From the NCBI RefSeq assembly GCF_016861695.1, contig NZ_BOLP01000004.1, forward strand, positions 1 to 64,000: a stretch of 64,000 nucleotides of DNA, read 5' to 3'. This document shows, piece by piece, positions 17,565 to 25,777 of this stretch (position 1 is its first letter; each line of letters begins with the position of its first letter). The notes under the pieces were generated by a model. That model was not told the DNA's origin. It ran no database searches and worked only from the letters and a program-made list of their open reading frames with translations. The stretch comes from Levilactobacillus andaensis. GTDB taxonomy: Bacteria > Bacillota > Bacilli > Lactobacillales > Lactobacillaceae. The translations under genes and the position numbers were made by a program.

Positions 17565-17848
17565 TACTTGTCGTCCTCCTTAATATTGAAACCCTTGAAC
17601 CCATCGAATAGACCAGACGTGAAGCCACCTACTAGCAGCCCCATAACGGCTCCTGACAGGAAGTTGTGGTCAGCCGTCACGAATACCGACAACAGGCCGA
17701 CCACTACGCCAACCGCCATCGACAGCCACGGCATCCACTGGTTAGGTACCTTCGTTTGCTTCACTGCCTGTGTCAAAACAAAAACGACTAAAGTGGTTAA
17801 TGCCAACTCGGCCGCCGTTCCTAGATTGAGTTGCTGGATATAGTCCAT
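17564..17848 (-). CDS. holin (Hol118-like)
   Basis: A 94-residue membrane protein with three hydrophobic stretches (about 12-33, 42-62, 68-85), and a charged tail IKEDDK. Size and layout match the Listeria phage A118 holin. It times lysis by opening the membrane to the endolysin encoded directly downstream. ATG at 17848 chosen because GAGGTGA lies just upstream; the GTG three codons earlier is inside that site. Confidence 0.75.
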   Translation of the reverse strand: MDYIQQLNLGTAAELALTTLVVFVLTQAVKQTKVPNQWMPWLSMAVGVVVGLLSVFVTADHNFLSGAVMGLLVGGFTSGLFDGFKGFNIKEDDK

Positions 17849-17849
17849 G

Positions 17850-18038
17850 CTACTCACCTCGTTCCTTCAATTTTTGGTTTTCCTTTTTCAATCGCTCATT
17901 CTCTCGCTTGAGTCGCTTGATTTCATCGTTCTTAGTGGGTGGCTTGGCTGTGTTGATTCGAGCCACCCATACAGGCACGTAGCCGACCGCAATCGCTGAG
18001 ACTGCTGAGAGAATGGCCGTAATCACCTTGTCACTCAC
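17850..18038 (-). CDS. small membrane-anchored coiled-coil protein of the lysis cassette
   Basis: A 62-residue protein with one N-terminal membrane helix (about 5-26) and a highly charged C-terminal coiled coil (KRLKRENERLKKENQKLKER). The layout recalls XhlA-type lysis helpers, though topology is reversed, so the function is inferred from position between a membrane protein and the holin. Its stop lies one base before the holin ATG. Confidence 0.55.
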   Translation of the reverse strand: MSDKVITAILSAVSAIAVGYVPVWVARINTAKPPTKNDEIKRLKRENERLKKENQKLKERGE

Positions 18039-18040
18039 TT

Positions 18041-18433
18041 CTAATCATCTCCTGTGAAGGCATAGCTTACAATGCGACAAACTACACCTCCTGCCAAAAC
18101 TGATCCAGGGCTAATCAACAGCCCCATTTCCATGTCGTGAATTAAGAAGGCAATAAACGCCGCTGACCACACTAATGTCAATAACCCAATCATAATAGGC
18201 CGGGCGTAGAACCAATGAAAGTCCCAGATTGAGTAAGTCAACGCAAACGTCCCTATCACCGCAATCCCAAAAATAATTGCGGGGTCGTCCATCATACCGA
18301 TCACCGTGTGACCGGGTGGTTTAATATCAAAGAAACCAGCTTGTACGATGAAGACCAATGCCACCGCGTAGGTTTCAATCGCCATCCAGAACCAGCCCTG
18401 ATTCTTTTTGTAGTGCTCCAGAAATTGCTTCAT
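18041..18433 (-). CDS. phage membrane protein, four predicted helices
   Basis: A 130-residue protein with hydrophobic segments near residues 15-33, 47-66, 78-96 and 105-122. No family recognised. It lies between the XkdX-like protein and the lysis genes, so a lysis or cell-surface role is possible but only inferred. Overlapping gene order suggests cotranscription. Confidence 0.55.
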   Translation of the reverse strand: MKQFLEHYKKNQGWFWMAIETYAVALVFIVQAGFFDIKPPGHTVIGMMDDPAIIFGIAVIGTFALTYSIWDFHWFYARPIMIGLLTLVWSAAFIAFLIHDMEMGLLISPGSVLAGGVVCRIVSYAFTGDD

Positions 18434-18447
18434 TTAAAGCACCCTCC

Positions 18448-18684
18448 TTATTGAGCAACTGATTCGCTTGTGGAGGTCGACTCGCTTAACGAACTCGCCA
18501 CTGAATCACTTGTAGAGGCTACCGGTGCGGTGCTGGTCGTTGCTTGAGTTGTTGGCGCTACATATGCTTCGCCGGTGATAGTCTGGTACTCCTCTGCGGT
18601 AATAACCTTCAAACTCACATAAGGCTTAATGTCCGTACCCCACGAAAATAGCATTTTAACTGTGTCAATTGTTGGAAAAATCAT
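18448..18684 (-). CDS. XkdX-family protein
   Basis: A 78-residue protein. The first half (MIFPTIDTVKMLFSWGTDIK...VSLKVITAEEYQTITGE) matches the short XkdX family found after tail fibre genes in PBSX-like phages; the second half is a Ser/Thr/Ala-rich low-complexity tail not usual in the family. Start ATG nine bases after AGGAGG; longer ORF start lacks a site. Confidence 0.75.
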   Translation of the reverse strand: MIFPTIDTVKMLFSWGTDIKPYVSLKVITAEEYQTITGEAYVAPTTQATTSTAPVASTSDSVASSLSESTSTSESVAQ

Positions 18685-18685
18685 A

Positions 18686-19189
18686 CTATTCAGCCTCCTT
18701 TTCTGTGTCAGTTGTACCTGCCGTATCAGCCTTGCTGGTGTCAGTGCCGGTAGCCGGTGCAACAGTAGGTTGGCTAACTTGAAGTTGTGTAACTGTTAGG
18801 GTCAGTTGACCCGCCAAAGTCTGTAATGACTTGATAGTTTCTTTGGATTCATTGACCGACTGATTAAGCTGTGCCTGTTGCAAGGTTAAGTCACTAGCAA
18901 GCTTTTTTAGGTCATTATTAGTCTTGATTGCACCTTCGAGTTGAGTCCCTTGCTGGTCAATCAATCCTTGCAAGTAGTCGATATCCAAATTGGGTAAGTT
19001 CCCTGGTGCTGTGACTTCTTGCGAATCATCACTCTTGAATGCGTACATCCACCAGTAGCGAGTGAAGTATTGAATCGAGGTAGTCGGGATATTAACCGCC
19101 CGTAAGCCATCTGCTGGCTCAAGTACGGGTGTGGTGTCCTTGTCTGGAAATTGGTTATCTGAATCTGGTTTTACGTAATAAATTGGCAT
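18686..19189 (-). CDS. phage tail-region coiled-coil protein, unrecognised
   Basis: A 167-residue protein: a compact N-terminal part (to about residue 65, with YYVKPDSDNQFP and Trp-rich WWMYAFKSDD), then a coiled coil (about 68-135, QGTQLEGAIKTNNDLKKLAS onward) and an Ala/Thr/Asp tail. Position between fibre and XkdX genes suggests a fibre-associated or fibre-chaperone role; this is inference. Confidence 0.5.
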   Translation of the reverse strand: MPIYYVKPDSDNQFPDKDTTPVLEPADGLRAVNIPTTSIQYFTRYWWMYAFKSDDSQEVTAPGNLPNLDIDYLQGLIDQQGTQLEGAIKTNNDLKKLASDLTLQQAQLNQSVNESKETIKSLQTLAGQLTLTVTQLQVSQPTVAPATGTDTSKADTAGTTDTEKEAE

Positions 19190-19207
19190 TGTTATTCCTC
19201 CTTATTT

Positions 19208-19789
19208 TCAGTATGCTTCAATTTTTAAAATTGGTGCATATTCAAATATTTGAGCATTATACGTAGTAGTCCATGCATGCCACAGATTGTCGGGAGATTG
19301 ATACGAAAATACATTTGAGTTTAAATTAAATGAAATTTTCCCATCTTCATTTTTACTTGCAGTATTGCCTATTCGTCCAAAGATGTCTGTTGATGTTAGG
19401 ACGAGTATATTATTGTTTAATTGACTGATCGGATATAATTTTTCAATTGTATGATCCTGTTTAACAAAATCTTCGGTGAAAGCCTCATTATATCCAGGAA
19501 CACCACCTTGGTATGCATCTCCATAAGTCACTTTTATGCCATTTTTTAATTTTTCTAACGGCTTGGTTAACTGATATTGCTGAAGGCCAATAGAAGTTAA
19601 TTTATGCCAATCCGCTTGGCTACTTCCATCATATAATACGGTACCAGCAGGCAGGAAACTAGAATATATTTTTTTAGCATTGCCTTTCCCATCGGCATAG
19701 TACATACCACCAATTTTTGTAGCATTGCCTCGGCCATCAGCCATATACATACCGCCTACTTTTTTTCCACCTTGAACGTAAAGACCCAT
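19208..19789 (-). CDS. tail tip/receptor-binding candidate with GGMYxADGxGNA repeats
   Basis: A 194-residue protein. Near the N-terminus it carries tandem units GGMYMADGRGNATKI and GGMYYADGKGNAKKI after GGKKV, a pattern like short fibre shafts. The C-terminal ~145 residues look like an independent globular domain. The gene is clearly more AT-rich than its neighbours, which suits a recently swapped host-range module. Start ATG (MGLYVQGG) six bases after GAGGAGGTG, which overlaps the end of the fibre gene. Confidence 0.55.
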   Translation of the reverse strand: MGLYVQGGKKVGGMYMADGRGNATKIGGMYYADGKGNAKKIYSSFLPAGTVLYDGSSQADWHKLTSIGLQQYQLTKPLEKLKNGIKVTYGDAYQGGVPGYNEAFTEDFVKQDHTIEKLYPISQLNNNILVLTSTDIFGRIGNTASKNEDGKISFNLNSNVFSYQSPDNLWHAWTTTYNAQIFEYAPILKIEAY

Positions 19790-19790
19790 G

Positions 19791-21554
19791 TTACACCTCC
19801 TCAAACCAGAAAATGCCAGGAACTGTCGCCACTTTTGCTGCTGCTAATGCTGCATCGTCACTAGCGTTAGCATGATAATAATTATTTAAATCGTCGCTGG
19901 TAGCGACTGATTTACCTCCGTTCACAGTAAGCTTGGTGAAGTCAGTAGGTGTAGAAACAACCCCAGTATTAGGGTTGCAGGCAATCGTATTATTGGCAAG
20001 TGCGACATCTTGACCATTCTGCTGAAGTTTACCAGTGAAGTTGGCGTCTTGTCCTGTTCGTGCAAGGTCGGATGGCAAACTGCTTGCTAGTAATAACGGA
20101 TTATTGTTAACAGTTGGAACAGTGTTAAAGTTGTTAGCACCAGATAGGTGAGCTACTTTGGAATCATCAGCAAACTGAACCCAACTACCAAAAATATGGA
20201 CATTGCTAACACCACCATAATGCCAATAACGCATTCCTAAAATAACATTATTTGTTCCGTATGCAACTTGAACACCATTTGAATCATTAAAATTAATTAC
20301 TTGATAAATTGTCCACGCATCCGCATTAGGCATCCCATTAGTTCCACTAGCTAACCTATAAAATCCAACAGTTAAAACAGTATTCATATCAGTTGAATTT
20401 AATTGGGTTACAGTTGAATGAACAACTTTGGAATCGTCAGCAGGGGTGTAACCAATTTTATCTTGCTTGGCGTTAACCTCTTCAATTCCCGCTACATCAC
20501 TAGCAGGTTTACGCATATCTGTACTGTGAACTACCTTACTATCATCTGCTTTATCCTCCGGCGCTGGCGTCCAGTCGCTTGTGAGTTTCCCCCGTTTGAG
20601 CCATACGTGACCTGTGTTGGGGTAGGACACCCGGATATAGTAGGCATCATCTGGTACCTGCCATCTGATGACTGAATCAGAATTGTAGCTATGATCAATA
20701 AATAGCTTATTCGAATCGTACCATTTCCACCGAAACATCTGGTCTCCTTTTGTCATATCCTGTTGAAATGTGAGCCATTCGCCCGGCGTAACCGAAATCA
20801 TCTCAGCCATCGTATTGTTAACTTCACTCTTCATAAGTTTTCCAGAAGCATCCAGAAATTGCTTTTCAAGCTCACCAGAATGTACGATGAGATTTCGTCC
20901 GCCAACTTGGTCACCCCACTTGACGGAATCTGCAACTACCTTTTTAGTTACATACTCGTCCCCGTCCTTATCGACAGGGTTCTGACCAAACTTCCACTTA
21001 CCAGTCACCGTTTGGTCTTTATCCAAGTACGCTAGGTCCGATGGAAAAACTACTTGGTGGTCAGCAATCGCCTTGTCCACATACTCAATCGTCGCTAGCG
21101 ACTGTGGATTAAGCTGAATGGTCACGTTCTGTTTCTGCCCGACCATCACAAAAATACTCATGCCGAACTCGAACAATACCTTGTCACTAAAATCCGGCAT
21201 GTACTCTGGCTCAGCTGCCAAAGTCACTGCATACAGGAACTCAGTGTCCTTGCCCTCTTCTTTTGCGTACAGGCCAATGGCCGTAATGTTGTACCCTTTG
21301 CTTACTCCTTCATTGGTATACAGCACCCTAGTCCCTGCAATCCGTTCGTCCCCGTCCGGCGTATCAAGCGAGCTAGTCAGCGTTCCTGTTTGCTGCTCAT
21401 TAGGAAGTTTCGCCAGTCCCTTGATTCCAACCTCAGTTAGCGTATCTGCTGTGGTAGCTGTCCGGGTGATGGTGAACTTAGCTTGACCACGGAAGGCCCG
21501 CGTAGCCAACGCTAGGCCTGCTGTGGTCAGCACTGATTCATTATATTTTGACAT
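19791..21554 (-). CDS. tail fibre protein
   Basis: A 587-residue structural protein. The first ~150 residues (MSKYNESVLTTAGLALATRA, then TALGLYA-like ITAIGLYAKEE) match the fibre N-terminal domain that docks on contractile-tail baseplates. Around residues 215-335 a galactose-binding-like domain (GRNLIVHSG to SDWTPAPED) is likely carbohydrate-binding. The rest has repeats of DDSKVVHST / DDSKVAHLS that probably form a shaft with a C-terminal tip. Follows the XkdU-like gene as in PBSX-type phages. Determines host binding together with the next gene. Confidence 0.75.
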   Translation of the reverse strand: MSKYNESVLTTAGLALATRAFRGQAKFTITRTATTADTLTEVGIKGLAKLPNEQQTGTLTSSLDTPDGDERIAGTRVLYTNEGVSKGYNITAIGLYAKEEGKDTEFLYAVTLAAEPEYMPDFSDKVLFEFGMSIFVMVGQKQNVTIQLNPQSLATIEYVDKAIADHQVVFPSDLAYLDKDQTVTGKWKFGQNPVDKDGDEYVTKKVVADSVKWGDQVGGRNLIVHSGELEKQFLDASGKLMKSEVNNTMAEMISVTPGEWLTFQQDMTKGDQMFRWKWYDSNKLFIDHSYNSDSVIRWQVPDDAYYIRVSYPNTGHVWLKRGKLTSDWTPAPEDKADDSKVVHSTDMRKPASDVAGIEEVNAKQDKIGYTPADDSKVVHSTVTQLNSTDMNTVLTVGFYRLASGTNGMPNADAWTIYQVINFNDSNGVQVAYGTNNVILGMRYWHYGGVSNVHIFGSWVQFADDSKVAHLSGANNFNTVPTVNNNPLLLASSLPSDLARTGQDANFTGKLQQNGQDVALANNTIACNPNTGVVSTPTDFTKLTVNGGKSVATSDDLNNYYHANASDDAALAAAKVATVPGIFWFEEV

Positions 21555-21564
21555 CTTTTACCTC

Positions 21565-22110
21565 CTAACTAAAATTGACTGTTTGCGCCATGACTGCCGA
21601 GCTAATGCATATACTAGCCGCCTGACCGAAGTACACCGGTAAATGATTCTCTGTGTCATAGCTAGTTCTGATATGCTGTTCCAGATTACTTGGCGTGTAA
21701 ACGTTCAACAGGTATTTTAGTCGCTCAACCTGTTCCTTCGTGATGACATGCGCTTCGCTCAACGTATCAATCCGACTCTTCACCGAATCAACAACCACTG
21801 TGGCTGGAATAGCAAACGAAGCTATCAGTTCCTTAAAGTACTGAATCGTAATTGGTCTGGGTGGTAGCATACGTACCAGGATGTCATACCGACGTGACTC
21901 GACTGTAGCAGTTGGTCTAGCCACCATACCAAACTGATTCTCGAACATACTTAATCCATCCACATCAGCAGCCATCACAAACTCATTTAACAGAATCCTA
22001 TCAGTCTGCTCACTAACAGAGTCAAAGACCGGCTGTTCACCGGCCAGCAATTTCTGCATCTCAACTACTTTCTCGTAGTAATCTGGCAGATAGTCAACTA
22101 GTTTACTCAT
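21565..22110 (-). CDS. baseplate protein XkdU-like (DUF2313, P2 gpI type)
   Basis: A 181-residue baseplate component. LVDYLPDYYEKVVEMQKLL at the N-terminus and the middle LSMFENQFGM-(V)-ARPTATVESRRYDI match the DUF2313/YmfQ family that caps the baseplate J protein. It overlaps the baseplate J gene by eight bases, conserved order XkdT-XkdU-fibre. Confidence 0.8.
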   Translation of the reverse strand: MSKLVDYLPDYYEKVVEMQKLLAGEQPVFDSVSEQTDRILLNEFVMAADVDGLSMFENQFGMVARPTATVESRRYDILVRMLPPRPITIQYFKELIASFAIPATVVVDSVKSRIDTLSEAHVITKEQVERLKYLLNVYTPSNLEQHIRTSYDTENHLPVYFGQAASICISSAVMAQTVNFS

Positions 22111-23251
22111 TGAGCGTCACCTCACCAACTACCGGCAACTGGGAAGTATCATCATTGAAGACCATCACCACGTCGTCCTCAGTCCCATTCAGAACTGGCA
22201 GAGTTGCATTGATCACACCGTCAACTCGCATGACCTCCGCTAAAATCTGTGAGCGGTAGACCGTCAGGGAATAGCCCCGGCCTGTTTTCTGATTCACATC
22301 GTCCCAAGCCTTACGCCGTAAATCGAAGTAGGACTCAATTCCGGCTAAAATCTGTGGCTTGACGGCCTCCAAAGTCGTGTTGGTTGCCGTTGATACAGTC
22401 GTTTCGATTGCCACCTTCACTTCTGTGGGAGCGACCACCGTGACCGCGTGCCCAATCGGCGCTAGGCCATAGCCCTGACCTTCGGCGTCTGCTGGGTCGA
22501 TAGTTTCTTTGACCTGACTCAGTAGCTCATCGCTAGCAGCCCTTAGGTCGTTGTTCACGATGACCAGCTTGACCGTACTACCGCCGCGCCAAGTCGGGTA
22601 GACCTGACCGGCACCCACAGATTCAATCTTGCTCAGCATGTCCAAGTAGTCTGCGATATTGCCGCCGTATGCGTTGTATGCATCAGGCGAGAGAATCCGA
22701 TCCCGTAAGTGGTCGTCAGTCTCATCATCCTTGGCCGGTACAGCTACCGAAGTAATCTCAGCCCAACTCAACGAGTGATTCGGTGTAACTGGTAAAATCT
22801 GTCCCTGATATCCGTTTGGTCGGGTGCCGGTCTCATCGGCTACCAGTAGTGCTGTCAGGTCTGCGTTGACCTCTTTGACGTGATAGAAGATAGGTTCTTC
22901 ACCAACGCTAGCAAATTGGTCGCCAACCAGAACGTTACTGATAGGGTTGCCGTCCGAATCGAGGAACTTGGCAATTACTTCTGTGGCAGTCGCAAGTTGC
23001 CGAGAAGCCCCGCGCTCAGCCGCCCGCCAATCTAAGAACTCTGAATTGGTTGTCTGTGTCCAGGTCAATCGTACAATGTTGGCCAACGACAGAGACTCTT
23101 CAGCCAATTTGGTAGCCGCCGGGGCCATCGCGTCATAGATGATGGAACCTTGCCGCTTATCCTTGTCGTCAGAAATTTGGTCTAACATGTCGCTCATAAA
23201 GTAATCAAAGTCATGTGACTCTAGCTCAGTCGCCAGTGCTTCCGGATTCAT
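22103..23251 (-). CDS. baseplate J-like protein (XkdT)
   Basis: A 382-residue wedge protein of the contractile baseplate. Features: LRLTWTQTTNSEFLDWRAAERG-like start, DDETDDHLRDRIL near the middle, NAYGGNIADYLDM and the GAGQVYPTWRGGSTVKLVI block typical of Baseplate_J. Overlaps both neighbours (26 bases with the XkdS-like gene), so translation is coupled. Confidence 0.85.
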   Translation of the reverse strand: MNPEALATELESHDFDYFMSDMLDQISDDKDKRQGSIIYDAMAPAATKLAEESLSLANIVRLTWTQTTNSEFLDWRAAERGASRQLATATEVIAKFLDSDGNPISNVLVGDQFASVGEEPIFYHVKEVNADLTALLVADETGTRPNGYQGQILPVTPNHSLSWAEITSVAVPAKDDETDDHLRDRILSPDAYNAYGGNIADYLDMLSKIESVGAGQVYPTWRGGSTVKLVIVNNDLRAASDELLSQVKETIDPADAEGQGYGLAPIGHAVTVVAPTEVKVAIETTVSTATNTTLEAVKPQILAGIESYFDLRRKAWDDVNQKTGRGYSLTVYRSQILAEVMRVDGVINATLPVLNGTEDDVVMVFNDDTSQLPVVGEVTLNE

Positions 23252-23672
23252 CTAACCCCACCTCGCTTTCTACTGGAATCGTGCCGTAAATGGTCTCACA
23301 GCTTCCGACCACTTTCAGAGTCGTCGAATCAATTTTCTCAATTGAGTCAATAGACACATCGGTCACCCGGTCATCGGCTTCCAGAGCTTCGGTCAGCATA
23401 CGGTCTACTTCGACTTCGGCATAATCAAAGTCCTTGCCGAGCAACTCTTCAAAGTCATTCCCATACTGATCATCATAAATCGGGTAAACAAACCGTTCCG
23501 TCCGAAGAATCTTGTCCACAGCCTGAACCATGGCTTCGCGGCCGTCTGTCATCGACATAATGTGTCCATTTTTAATCAGGTAGGTGTAACTGGGGAGAGT
23601 CTCTTCTTCCAGTTCGTCTGGCACCTCGTCAACAACATCCTCGGTCTCAACTTCGTCTACTTCATCATCCAT
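23226..23672 (-). CDS. XkdS-like baseplate protein (DUF2634)
   Basis: A 148-residue baseplate component related to T4 gp25/lysozyme-like wedge proteins. After an unusually acidic first 28 residues it has SYTYLIKNGHIMSMTDGREAM, AVDKILRTERFVYPIYDDQYG and DFDYAEVEVDRML, as in DUF2634. Overlaps its neighbours. Confidence 0.8.
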   Translation of the reverse strand: MDDEVDEVETEDVVDEVPDELEEETLPSYTYLIKNGHIMSMTDGREAMVQAVDKILRTERFVYPIYDDQYGNDFEELLGKDFDYAEVEVDRMLTEALEADDRVTDVSIDSIEKIDSTTLKVVGSCETIYGTIPVESEVGLDESGSTGD

Positions 23673-24036
23673 CTACGTCACCTCCTAACTTTTCTAGTAC
23701 ATAAAATTGCTGGCCACCGTCCTGGCGAATCATGGCTACCCCATCACCTTTCTTGAGACGACCATCGACTTCGTACTCGGTGTACTTAGTAGCCGGTGTG
23801 CCGTCCTCAATTGGTTCTTTGAGGTCATCTCGCTTACGTCCGGTAGTTTTCATCCACACCTTGTGCTTAGTGACTGCGGTCCCCAGGTTTAGGAAGGCGT
23901 CTGTCAGCGTCATCTGGTTGGATATCTGAATCTTAAGTGGGGCGTCATCAACAACTATGCCGAAAATGATATCCGAGTAGTCACTATCTGAGCCGCCACG
24001 TGAGTTAATCATCTCTAGTAGGATTTCACCAGCCAT
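23665..24036 (-). CDS. XkdR-like protein (DUF2577)
   Basis: A 123-residue baseplate-associated protein. SDIIFGIVVDDAPLKIQISNQMTL and the C-terminal GDGVAMIRQDGGQQFYVLEKL match DUF2577, the conserved gene between XkdQ and XkdS in PBSX-like tails. Its start shares a base with the preceding stop. Confidence 0.8.
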   Translation of the reverse strand: MAGEILLEMINSRGGSDSDYSDIIFGIVVDDAPLKIQISNQMTLTDAFLNLGTAVTKHKVWMKTTGRKRDDLKEPIEDGTPATKYTEYEVDGRLKKGDGVAMIRQDGGQQFYVLEKLGGDVDG

Positions 24037-25088
24037 TAGATTCTCACCTTCATTTCAATCTCTGCCGTATCGGTCGTCCCAGTAAAGGTATGGGTCGCCT
24101 TCGTGATCAACAGGTACTTGCTACCCAAGCCAATATCTTTGAGGCTCTTCACCTTGACCATAGCCTCATTGCCAGCGACCACATTCAGGTTAGCCATCGT
24201 GGTCAGTTTCAACGTATAGGCCTGCTTATTCTTCGACTTAAGAATATCCTTGGCTTTCTGTTTCATCTGAGCGGCGTTGGCTTTATCCTTGGCTTTCTCG
24301 ACAACTTGTAGTTTCCCCCAGCGTTCAACTGAACCGCCAGCAGCCGTCACCGTAGTCAGCTTAGTATTGGCTACGTCGGCTGCCTTTTTCTGTGCCGCGG
24401 TCTGTTTCTTAGTCTTGGCTGTGGAAGAAGTCTGTTGCTTCTTCTTTTTGTCAGTCCGGACCACCCGCACCACGTTAACCGCGTCATCGATGGATTTTGT
24501 AAAAGAAAAACCAGTCAGCTGCGACTGGTCACCAATGATGTTCGTTAGCCTTTTGTACGGTGCTCGGCGCAATTCCACTGTCCCGTAGTTATCCCGCAAG
24601 AAGTAGCGGTGTCCGGTAGCCAACCGTGTCGCTTTAAAGGAAGCTTTCAGCATATCAAAATAGCTTTTACTGTCGGCGACCTCTGCCACCAGTTTGTGAG
24701 TAGAGTTGTTGACTACCTTGTGCTTCACACCAGCTAGCTTGGCCACCCGTGTAAAACGCTGAGAGATAGTCGACACTGGCAACACCAGTGAGTCTTGATT
24801 CTTAAAGTATCTGAGCGAGTCATAGGCCGTCACACTAAAGACTTCCGACTCATCGTAATCGACCTTAAAAACTTTCCCCTTGAAGATGTGATCATGGTCC
24901 CAGTTGAACCAGATTACATCCCCATTCTTAGGCGTGTACCCTTCGTCCACTTCAACTAGCTTAAAAGTTAGCTGACCAGCCGAGAAGTCGATGTCTGTGA
25001 CCCACTGAATATCCGACTCCAAAATCTCGCGTAAATCCCACTTGGTCTTACTGCCCGGTGTCTGTGACTGAAAGAAAGTAACTGCCAT
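24036..25088 (-). CDS. XkdQ-like baseplate hub protein
   Basis: A 350-residue protein resembling the gpD-like hub (YqbQ/XkdQ): SDIQWVTDIDFSAGQLTF at the N-terminus, YDSLRYFKNQDSLVLPVST (about 88-107), SFFKATR-like SYFDMLKASFKATRLATGHRY, then a Lys/Thr/Gln linker (about 210-235). Forms the hub under the tail tube in contractile tails. Confidence 0.8.
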   Translation of the reverse strand: MAVTFFQSQTPGSKTKWDLREILESDIQWVTDIDFSAGQLTFKLVEVDEGYTPKNGDVIWFNWDHDHIFKGKVFKVDYDESEVFSVTAYDSLRYFKNQDSLVLPVSTISQRFTRVAKLAGVKHKVVNNSTHKLVAEVADSKSYFDMLKASFKATRLATGHRYFLRDNYGTVELRRAPYKRLTNIIGDQSQLTGFSFTKSIDDAVNVVRVVRTDKKKKQQTSSTAKTKKQTAAQKKAADVANTKLTTVTAAGGSVERWGKLQVVEKAKDKANAAQMKQKAKDILKSKNKQAYTLKLTTMANLNVVAGNEAMVKVKSLKDIGLGSKYLLITKATHTFTGTTDTAEIEMKVRI

Positions 25089-25090
25089 AC

Positions 25091-25774
25091 CTACACCGCC
25101 TTTACTGCTGACTTGGACACCCAGCCGCGAGCACCGCCACTAAGCGTTGCTACGTGATAGGGATACTTAGCACCGGTGGCCACCAGCGTAATCTTCCGTG
25201 TAGCATTACGTTCGGTAGCGCCCGGGCCACTACCAGCCGAACTACGATGCAGCTGACCATTGACGACCACCTTTGAGCCGCGACCCACCTTCTTCGGTGG
25301 AGCTGAACGGGATTTTCCCTTCTTAGCGGTCTTCTTTTTCTTACTAGACTTCACTTTCTTGGCCTTATGAGTTTTGTACTCAGTCAGCTTGAGAGTGAAA
25401 GTGTACTCATCGGCGTTTCCACCCGTCATGCCATACTTGAAGTCAGAAATCGTACCCTTGAAGCTAATCTTCGTGGTAGTGACTACCAGCCGGATAGGCT
25501 TCTTGGCTTTGTACATCTTCAAAATTTTGTCGATGTAGGTCTGCCCATTCTTATATGGCTTCGAGGTGCTGAGATAGTGGACACCGGCTGTTTTGACTGG
25601 AATCGTGCTAGTAATTTCAATTGTCTTGACCTTCTCGGGGCCAATCAGACTAATCTCTCCCAGTTTGACCACAGTCACAGTCTTATCGTCCGTCGTTGAC
25701 TCTACATTAATTTCGGCGGGGTTAACCGGCAAAGCAAACGTCTTGTTCTTACTGTCCGTTAAATTAAATTTCAC
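25091..25774 (-). CDS. XkdP-like protein with SH3-like C-terminus
   Basis: A 227-residue protein. Residues 1-130 (PVNPAEINVESTTDDKTVTV, GEISLIGPEKVKTIEI) match the XkdP baseplate domain. After a Lys/Ser-rich linker (about 133-163) the usual LysM is absent; instead VVVNGQLHRSSAGSGPG...GARGWVSKSAVK looks like an SH3b domain. That suggests peptidoglycan contact during injection through a different wall-binding module. Confidence 0.7.
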   Translation of the reverse strand: MKFNLTDSKNKTFALPVNPAEINVESTTDDKTVTVVKLGEISLIGPEKVKTIEITSTIPVKTAGVHYLSTSKPYKNGQTYIDKILKMYKAKKPIRLVVTTTKISFKGTISDFKYGMTGGNADEYTFTLKLTEYKTHKAKKVKSSKKKKTAKKGKSRSAPPKKVGRGSKVVVNGQLHRSSAGSGPGATERNATRKITLVATGAKYPYHVATLSGGARGWVSKSAVKAV

Positions 25775-25777
25775 TGG

